A stretch of DNA of 44,401 bases, taken from positions 1 through 44,401 of the forward strand of contig CAUGJE010000016.1 of assembly GCA_959599915.1 (NCBI GenBank). The letters run 5' to 3'. This document shows, in pieces, positions 39,401-44,401 of the stretch. Under the pieces are notes generated by a model. It saw only the letters and a list, made by a program, of their open reading frames with translations. It did no database searches and was not told the origin of the DNA. Source of the stretch: an uncultured Collinsella sp. (lineage in GTDB: Bacteria > Actinomycetota > Coriobacteriia > Coriobacteriales > Coriobacteriaceae). The translations under genes were made by a program, and so were the position numbers. How positions within the stretch are numbered: position 1 is the first letter of the stretch; every line of letters begins with the position of its first letter.

Positions 39401-40411
39401 GTGGCAACGATGGACAAGAAAAGCGTCTCAATGAACGATGTGGCGGTTGCCGCGGGTGTTTCCCTCAAGACGGTGTCGCGTGTGATCAATGAGCCCGATA
39501 GCGTGCGCGAGTCGACGCGCGATAAAGTCCATTCCGCAATGGAGGCGCTCGGGTTTCGAACCAACTTTGCCGCGCGTTCGCTCAAGTTGGGCCGTTACGG
39601 GTGTATCGGCGTGGTGCTGTTTCACTTGTCGGGCGGCGCCGTGGACATGATTGACGGTATCGCCGATGCCGCCGAAGAGCGTGGTTTTGCGCTGACGATG
39701 ATCAAAAAGCGGGCAGGGGAGAAGATGACCCTTGCCGATGCAGCGCGCAGGATGTCGCAGCTGCCTGTTGATGGCATGATCTTCAATCTGCGCCAGATGG
39801 TCGACGACTTTGATACGTTTGAGGCACCGAAGGACCTCAAGACGGTGATTATCACGCCGATGGAGCATCCTACCTGCTCTACCGTTAGTGACGATCAAGA
39901 GGGTGGTGCGCGCATGGCATGCGAGTACTTCTTGAATCGCGGGCACAAGAACGTGTACTTCGTCTCTGGTAAGAAAGAGTCGCTGTCGAGCCAGTGCCGT
40001 ATGAAAGGTTGGCGTGCGGCACTCGAGACGCGTGGCATTGAGCCGCCCGAGCCTCTGCAAGGCGATTGGAATGCGGATAGTGGCTATGCCGCGGGCCTTG
40101 TGCTTGCTGATAAACCCGATTGCACGGCGATCCTCGCTGCTAACGACTGCATGGCAAATGGTGTGATGATGGCTCTACATGACAAAGGACTCAGTGTGCC
40201 CGACGACGTGTCCGTGATCGGCTTCGACGATGAGCTCTACAAGACGATTCCCAACTCGATTCTGACGTCGGTGAAGTTTCGCCACTGCGAGCTGGGCATC
40301 CGTGCGCTTAACGAGGTCGTCGCAGGTCTTGGGGCTCCGAGCTCAAGAAGCCGCACGCTCGTCTCGGGCGTGTTGGTCGAGCGTTCCAGCGTAAAGGACC
40401 TGCGGGCGTAG
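39401..40411 (+). CDS. LacI family regulator
   Basis: A 336-residue repressor with the LacI helix-turn-helix SMNDVAVAAGVSLKTVSRVI and hinge helix FAARSLKLGRYGCIGVV. A periplasmic-binding-protein-like sensor domain follows (VDGMIFNLRQ, EYFLNRGHKNVYFVSGK, AILAANDCMANGVMMAL, VSVIGFDDELYKTI). It sits divergently from the first lac module and upstream of the second, so it probably controls one or both. Its effector should be a sugar or sugar phosphate. GGAG five bases before GTG 39401 supports that start; ATG 39410 is the alternative. The long frame to 39332 has no ribosome-binding site. Confidence 0.88.
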   Translation: MATMDKKSVSMNDVAVAAGVSLKTVSRVINEPDSVRESTRDKVHSAMEALGFRTNFAARSLKLGRYGCIGVVLFHLSGGAVDMIDGIADAAEERGFALTMIKKRAGEKMTLADAARRMSQLPVDGMIFNLRQMVDDFDTFEAPKDLKTVIITPMEHPTCSTVSDDQEGGARMACEYFLNRGHKNVYFVSGKKESLSSQCRMKGWRAALETRGIEPPEPLQGDWNADSGYAAGLVLADKPDCTAILAANDCMANGVMMALHDKGLSVPDDVSVIGFDDELYKTIPNSILTSVKFRHCELGIRALNEVVAGLGAPSSRSRTLVSGVLVERSSVKDLRA

Positions 40412-40428
40412 ACTTGCTCGGCCTGTTC

Positions 40429-40648
40429 GTCTAAATCTGTAACAGGTAGGGCCGAAAATCTCAGCTAGTTGTTACAGATTTAGACAATTCGGTCCGGCAT
40501 ATTCTGTTTGTCTCGATCTGTAACATCTAAGCGGTCAAAAGTGGTCTACATGTTACAGATTGAGATTTTCGGCTTGGCCTGTGCGTTCATCTCGATCTGT
40601 AACAGCTAGGACCGAAAAACTCGGCTAGATGTTACAGATTGAGATGAA
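40429..40648. repeat. Three tandem CTGTAACA/TGTTACAG inverted repeats
   Basis: Copy 1 (40429-40485) has perfect 16-bp arms, copy 2 (40511-40565) 15 of 16, and copy 3 (40586-40648) 18 of 19. The arms share ATCTGTAACA/TGTTACAGAT and the loops share GGACCGAAAA-CTCGGC or variants. Copies are about 79 bases apart. They fill the 333-base gap after the LacI gene. A fourth copy is at 35698-35758. Confidence 0.8.
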
Positions 40649-40672
40649 CAGGAGGACGGGTGCGGTCTAAAC

Positions 40673-40712
40673 AAAATGGCCCGCGCATCACACATCGATG
40701 CACGGGCCATTT
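40673..40712 (-). terminator. Terminator of the second lac module
   Basis: AATGGCCCG/CGGGCCATT arms with an inner GCATC/GATGC stem. On the minus strand the hairpin is followed by TTTTGTTT. Confidence 0.8.
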
Positions 40713-40744
40713 ATTGTCTGCAAGCGGCAGGTGGTGTCAGCGTC

Positions 40745-42505
40745 TTATGCCTCGAGGTTTTCCTCGATCCAGGCGACGGCACCCTTGGGATCCTTAGTGA
40801 GGTCGATGTACTGTTTGCCCTTGGGCGACAGCAGCGTGATGCCCAGGCGGTCGGTGTCGGCCTTCATCTCGTTGTAATAGGTGCGAACCTGCGGAGCCAG
40901 GACGATGACGTTGTACTGGTCCATGATGGCGTAGTGGCTGCCGTAGGCACCGGCGTTGGCGGTAATGTCGATGCCCAGCTCGTCGGCGCCTTCCTTAAGC
41001 GCGTTGGCGAGCAGTGCAGAGGTGCCGGCGCCAGCGCACAGAACCAGAACCCTCAGATCCTTGCCCTTAAGGGCGGACGGAGCTGCGGAGGCCTCAGTGG
41101 CAGAAGCGGTCTCGACAACAGGAGCCTCAACGGCGGGGGCGGCAGCGGTCTTGACGGCCTTGGTCTCCTCGGCCTCTTCTTCGGCCAGGGTCTCGGCCTC
41201 CTGCTTGCACAGGACGTTGTCGTAGGCCTTGCAGAACGGGTAGTAGATCAAGAAGTCAACGACCAGCAGGACGACAACCAGGACCAGAGAGATCGGCTGG
41301 AAGTTGGTGTCGATGAAGGTGCCGATCGGTCCGGGGAGTGCCCACGGCATGGCATAGATAAAGCCGTTCATGCCCAAAAAGTCGATGAAGAACTTACCAA
41401 TGAGGACGTTGGCCACGGGGGCAAACAGGAACGGGATCAGGAAGTACGGGTTGAGGATGATGGGCGCGGCGAACAGCAGCGGCTCGTTGACGGCGAACAT
41501 CACGGGCACGACAGAGGCTTTGCCGACGGCCTTGAGCTGCTTGGAGCGCATAAAGAGCAGGAAGATGATCGGGACAATGAACGTGGCGCCGGTGCCGCCG
41601 AGTTCGCCGATGTAGTTACCGAAGTTTTCGGTCAGGGCGAGGGCGGGGTGACCGCCGGCCTGCAGCGTGGCGAGGTTGGTGGTGATGTTGCCAAACAGCG
41701 CGGCGTTGAGGGCAGGCTTAACGACCGAGGGGCCGTGGATGCCCATGAACCAGAACAGCGGGATCATGAACCAGATGAGGGCGAGGCCGGCGTAGGAATC
41801 GGCAGCGGCGAACAGCGGGCTCACCAGCGTGGAGATGACGTTGGCAAACGGGACGGCCAAGCAGGTGCGGCAGATAACGTCGATGACGGCGACAAACAGG
41901 ATGGAGAAGCTGAAGGCGAAGATGTCGCGGAAGTTCTGGGCGATGGCGCCGGGGACTTCTTTGGGCAGCTTGATGGTGATGTCTCGCTTAATGCAGAAGG
42001 CATAGATGTTGACCGTGGCAAATGCGGCGACAAAGGAGCTCAGCAGGCCCTTGGTGCCCATGTTGTCGGTAAAGAACACCGAGACATCGGCGCCGTCGAT
42101 CTTGGCACTCGTCTGGGTAACGGCCAAGATGAGCATAGCGCACATGGCGGCGACCATGGTGCTCGTGGCGTTGATGGCCTTGCCGGCAGGCATGCGGCGG
42201 TTCTTGGAGCCGGTCAGCGCGCTTGCGGTGGTGCCGGCGACCATGATGCCCACGACGCCCATCGTGAAGTTGTAAACCTTGTTGCAGAAGTTCACGACGT
42301 CGACGTTCCACCAGTCGGGCAGCGTAAAGCCGCCGACCGTGGCGACAACGCCCGGCAGGGTCGAAATAAGCAGGAAGACAGAAGAAGACAGGATAATGGG
42401 CATTGCTGCCAAAAAGCCGTCTTTAATGGCCTGAAGGTAGATGTTCTTAGAGACCTTGTCGAAGTACGGCTGACCTTTCTCCAAGAACTTAACGATCGAT
42501 TCCAT
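40745..42505 (-). CDS. lacE: PTS lactose-type EIICB, second copy
   Basis: A 586-residue paralogue of the EIICB at 37346, alike along the whole length. The EIIC part shares MPIILSSSVFLLISTLPGVV, IKLPKEVPGAIAQNFRDI, FMGIHGPSVVKP and AVNEPLLFAAPIILNPY. The EIIB part has its phosphorylated Cys490 in VLVLCAGAGTSALL and VLAPQVRTYYNEMKADTDRL. The linker is Glu/Ala-rich. Residues around 55-70 (VGGFTLPDWWNVDV) differ from the first copy, which may reflect another substrate. It follows the GH1 gene after 176 bases, the reverse order of the first module. GAGGAGC lies before ATG 42505. No EIIA is nearby. Confidence 0.88.
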   Translation of the reverse strand: MESIVKFLEKGQPYFDKVSKNIYLQAIKDGFLAAMPIILSSSVFLLISTLPGVVATVGGFTLPDWWNVDVVNFCNKVYNFTMGVVGIMVAGTTASALTGSKNRRMPAGKAINATSTMVAAMCAMLILAVTQTSAKIDGADVSVFFTDNMGTKGLLSSFVAAFATVNIYAFCIKRDITIKLPKEVPGAIAQNFRDIFAFSFSILFVAVIDVICRTCLAVPFANVISTLVSPLFAAADSYAGLALIWFMIPLFWFMGIHGPSVVKPALNAALFGNITTNLATLQAGGHPALALTENFGNYIGELGGTGATFIVPIIFLLFMRSKQLKAVGKASVVPVMFAVNEPLLFAAPIILNPYFLIPFLFAPVANVLIGKFFIDFLGMNGFIYAMPWALPGPIGTFIDTNFQPISLVLVVVLLVVDFLIYYPFCKAYDNVLCKQEAETLAEEEAEETKAVKTAAAPAVEAPVVETASATEASAAPSALKGKDLRVLVLCAGAGTSALLANALKEGADELGIDITANAGAYGSHYAIMDQYNVIVLAPQVRTYYNEMKADTDRLGITLLSPKGKQYIDLTKDPKGAVAWIEENLEA

Positions 42506-42681
42506 AGTTCACGCTCCTCTTTGCATGAAATCTTAATGGCATGGACGTTGAAAACCTATATGGTCTCCCGCTTGCTAAAAGCCCGGGTGCAGGCGGGGCC
42601 GGTCCCAGGGGGAGAGAGGGGAGCGGCTGGGTTTGTATCGCATAGGGCCGCTCCCTTCTCGGGGGAAAGCGAGGCGATGCG

Positions 42682-44130
42682 CTACTGCGCGTCCGCCATA
42701 GTGTCGGCGAGCTCCTTGTACCAGAGTGCCGACTGCTTGATGTAGCGTTTTTGCGTGTCGAAGTCGATGTAGAACAGGCCGTAGCGCTTGTTATAGCCAT
42801 TGGCCCACGAGAACTGGTCCTGCAGGCTCCAGATAAAGTAGCCCTGGACGTCGACGCCCTCGGCGCGCGCCTGGAGCACCTTCTCCATGTGCTGGTCGAC
42901 AAAGTCGATGCGCTCGGGATCGGCGACGATGCCGTTTGCGTCGGGCTCGGGGTCCTTGTGGCCCAGGCCGTTTTCGGTGATATAGATGACGGGGAGGTTG
43001 GGATAGGTGGCGCTGATGTGCTTGAGCGTGTCGTAGAGGCCTTGCGGGTAGATGAGCCAATCCCAGTCGGTGGTGGGGATACCCGGCATATCGACCTGCT
43101 GCCCGACGCCCTTAAACTTAAAGCACGAGGTGCCCTTGTCTCCGGTGCCGTTAAAGCTGTTGGTGGACTCGCCATCGTATGCGGCGATAAACGCCGACTG
43201 ATAGTAGTTGAGGCCGAACATATCGTTGCGGGGCGCCGCCTTGGCGAGCTCCTCCATGTCGCTGTCCTCAACCGTAAGTGTGGCGTTGTTGGCACGCAGA
43301 ATCTCGTTGATGAGTGAGAGGGTGCGCGCGGAGTAGTGACCCAGGAAGGCGCCGTCCATGATGAAGTCGGTGTAGAAGGCGTTGTACAGGTCGGCGGCGT
43401 GCTGGTCGGCGGGCGAGTCGGTGGCAGGATATGCCGGCGTCAGGACGTTGACCATGCCAATGCGTCCGCCCAGGTGCTCGGTCTCGTCAAGATCCTTATA
43501 CAGGTTGACGGCGCGGGCGTGGGCAACGAGCTCGTTGTGCTGGCTCTGGATGCCGCTCGTCACATCAAAGTGATGGTTGGGCGGGAAGTTGCCTTGGATG
43601 TATTGGGAGTGCGAGAGGCTGATGAGCTCGTTGATGGTGAACCAATTCTTGACCTCGCGGAACTCGCGGAAGCAGAACTCGGCATAGCGCACATAGGCGT
43701 CGACGGTCTTGCGGTTGAGCCAGTCGCCCTGGTTGAACAGGGCGGCGGGGGAGTCAAAGTGATGCAGGGACACATAGGGCTCGACGCCATACTTTTTGCA
43801 GCAGGCGAACAACTCGTGGTAGTGCTTAACGCCCTCGGCGAGGGGCTCGGCATCGTCGCCGTTGGGGAAGATGCGAGTCCAGGCGATGGACACACGGATG
43901 GCGTTGAGTCCATGCTCGGCAGAAAGGCGGATATCCTCCTCGTAGCGGTTGTAGAAATCACTGGCCGGGTCGGGCAAAAAGCGACCCTGGGCGACAAGGT
44001 AATCGTCCCACATGGTCTTACCCTTGCCTGCCACCTTCGTGGAACCTTCCGTTTGGTACGCGGCGGTTGCGGCGCCCCAAACAAAGCCCTTCGGCAGCTG
44101 CTGTACGCGGTTTAGCAAAGACATATGCAT
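42682..44130 (-). CDS. 6-phospho-beta-galactosidase-like GH1, second copy
   Basis: A 482-residue family 1 glycosidase related to LacG. The nucleophile Glu386 is in YITENGLGHKD, the acid/base Glu168 in WFTINELIS (Ile-Asn-Glu-Leu where LacG has Phe-Asn-Glu-Ile), and the phosphate site Ser441, Lys448, Tyr450 in FSWANGYNKRYG. Trp442 points to galactosides, as in the first copy. The active-site rim after the acid/base (SLSHSQYIQGNFPPNH) differs from the first copy, so the aglycone may differ. It is first in a minus-strand unit with lacE, behind a paired direct repeat at 44243-44282. The start may be ATG 44130 or 44124; GAGAGGG lies 4-10 bases upstream. Confidence 0.87.
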   Translation of the reverse strand: MHMSLLNRVQQLPKGFVWGAATAAYQTEGSTKVAGKGKTMWDDYLVAQGRFLPDPASDFYNRYEEDIRLSAEHGLNAIRVSIAWTRIFPNGDDAEPLAEGVKHYHELFACCKKYGVEPYVSLHHFDSPAALFNQGDWLNRKTVDAYVRYAEFCFREFREVKNWFTINELISLSHSQYIQGNFPPNHHFDVTSGIQSQHNELVAHARAVNLYKDLDETEHLGGRIGMVNVLTPAYPATDSPADQHAADLYNAFYTDFIMDGAFLGHYSARTLSLINEILRANNATLTVEDSDMEELAKAAPRNDMFGLNYYQSAFIAAYDGESTNSFNGTGDKGTSCFKFKGVGQQVDMPGIPTTDWDWLIYPQGLYDTLKHISATYPNLPVIYITENGLGHKDPEPDANGIVADPERIDFVDQHMEKVLQARAEGVDVQGYFIWSLQDQFSWANGYNKRYGLFYIDFDTQKRYIKQSALWYKELADTMADAQ

Positions 44131-44242
44131 ACACCCTCTCGTCTCGCTGTTCGATATTGTGCGTTTGCGCTCAGGAGGCTCCCTGGTTAGCGTTCAGCGG
44201 TGAAAAAGCCCGATAAACACTATCTTAAAATGATTAGAACCA

Positions 44243-44282
44243 AAATGAGCACGTGAACATTTGACAATGAGCACGTTAACAT
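44243..44282. promoter_or_regulatory. Paired direct repeat upstream of the second lac module
   Basis: AAATGAGCACGTGAACATTT (44243-44262) and AATGAGCACGTTAACATCC (44266-44284) lie 22 bases apart. The first is centred on the palindrome CACGTG. The spacing and the ATGA..ACGT..ACAT frame resemble the pair at 39230-39272. The rest of 44131-44401 shows no gene. Confidence 0.55.
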
Positions 44283-44401
44283 CCGGCTGGGATGTATAGA
44301 AACAAAACAACTTCAAACAGCCGCGAACGGTTGTATTTGTTCGTTAAGGGTTGATTTTCAATCTCAACGCAACAGCCTGAACGGGCCCCGCGTTTCCGCA
44401 G

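Noticed and set aside
40429..40648. CRISPR array
   Set aside because: The repeats are ~57-63-bp hairpins with conserved loops, only three copies, no unique spacers of regular length and no cas genes.
40676..42745. Long plus-strand open frame of 689 codons
   Set aside because: It is antisense to the second lacE gene; its Gly/Asp/Arg-rich protein is what high-GC codon bias produces on the opposite strand of a real gene.

Overview
The window looks like chromosomal DNA from a gut member of the Coriobacteriia, most likely Collinsella. This is inferred from the high-GC coding style, the gene families and order, and the heavy investment in PTS sugar import. No database search was possible. No phage, plasmid, CRISPR array, transposase or rRNA is visible. 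One tRNA gene, tRNA-Thr(CGU), is present.

Left part (1-17400) is mostly housekeeping. It starts with an AT-richer islet (a DUF5626-like secreted protein and a 50-residue membrane peptide) and a zinc-ribbon membrane protein. A tight run follows: tmk, holB (delta prime) and a PSP1/RicT protein. Next come comF, an endonuclease-like protein of a Coriobacteria-type family, a strongly structured non-coding stretch behind a good sigma-70 promoter, a solute-binding lipoprotein, and the long ribosome hibernation factor gene. Then come DegV, a 3-hydroxyisobutyrate-dehydrogenase-like enzyme with a His/Cys-rich tail, two unknown proteins, an NAD-type isocitrate dehydrogenase, a SurA-like membrane protein and a DUF2975/XRE pair.

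Middle part (17800-28240) is an amino-sugar (probably GalNAc/galactosamine) utilisation cluster. It holds mannose-family PTS EIIA, a YajC-like protein, EIIB, EIIC and EIID, a GntR/HutC repressor, AgaS-type deaminase/isomerase, NagA-type deacetylase, a LacX-like epimerase, a LacC-like tagatose-6-phosphate kinase and a YhcH-family protein. A divergent flavodoxin gene sits inside. The predicted route is import as the 6-phosphate, deacetylation, deamination/isomerisation to tagatose-6-phosphate, then phosphorylation. The aldolase is not in the window. The same 13-bp operator-like sequence lies before the PTS operon and before agaS, which links both to the GntR gene between them. A 44-codon remnant of a second nagA lies just before the yhcH gene.

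Right part (28240-44401) is accessory and sugar-related. It has two unknown minus-strand genes, the tRNA, an orphan EIIB whose phosphorylated His is Tyr, a DUF4143 ATPase, galM, a DeoR regulator and a class II Fic protein preceded by a perfect 31-bp inverted repeat. Two parallel lactose-type modules follow, each with a lacE-type EIICB and a lacG-type 6-phospho-beta-galactosidase. A LacI regulator lies between them, and no EIIA is nearby. Their product, galactose-6-phosphate, would join the tagatose route at LacC.

Intergenic regions are rich in small inverted repeats. At least two REP-like families recur (one built on GAACGTCCCC and GACTAGTC, one on CTGTAACA/TGTTACAG), and two MITE-like hairpin elements occur once each.
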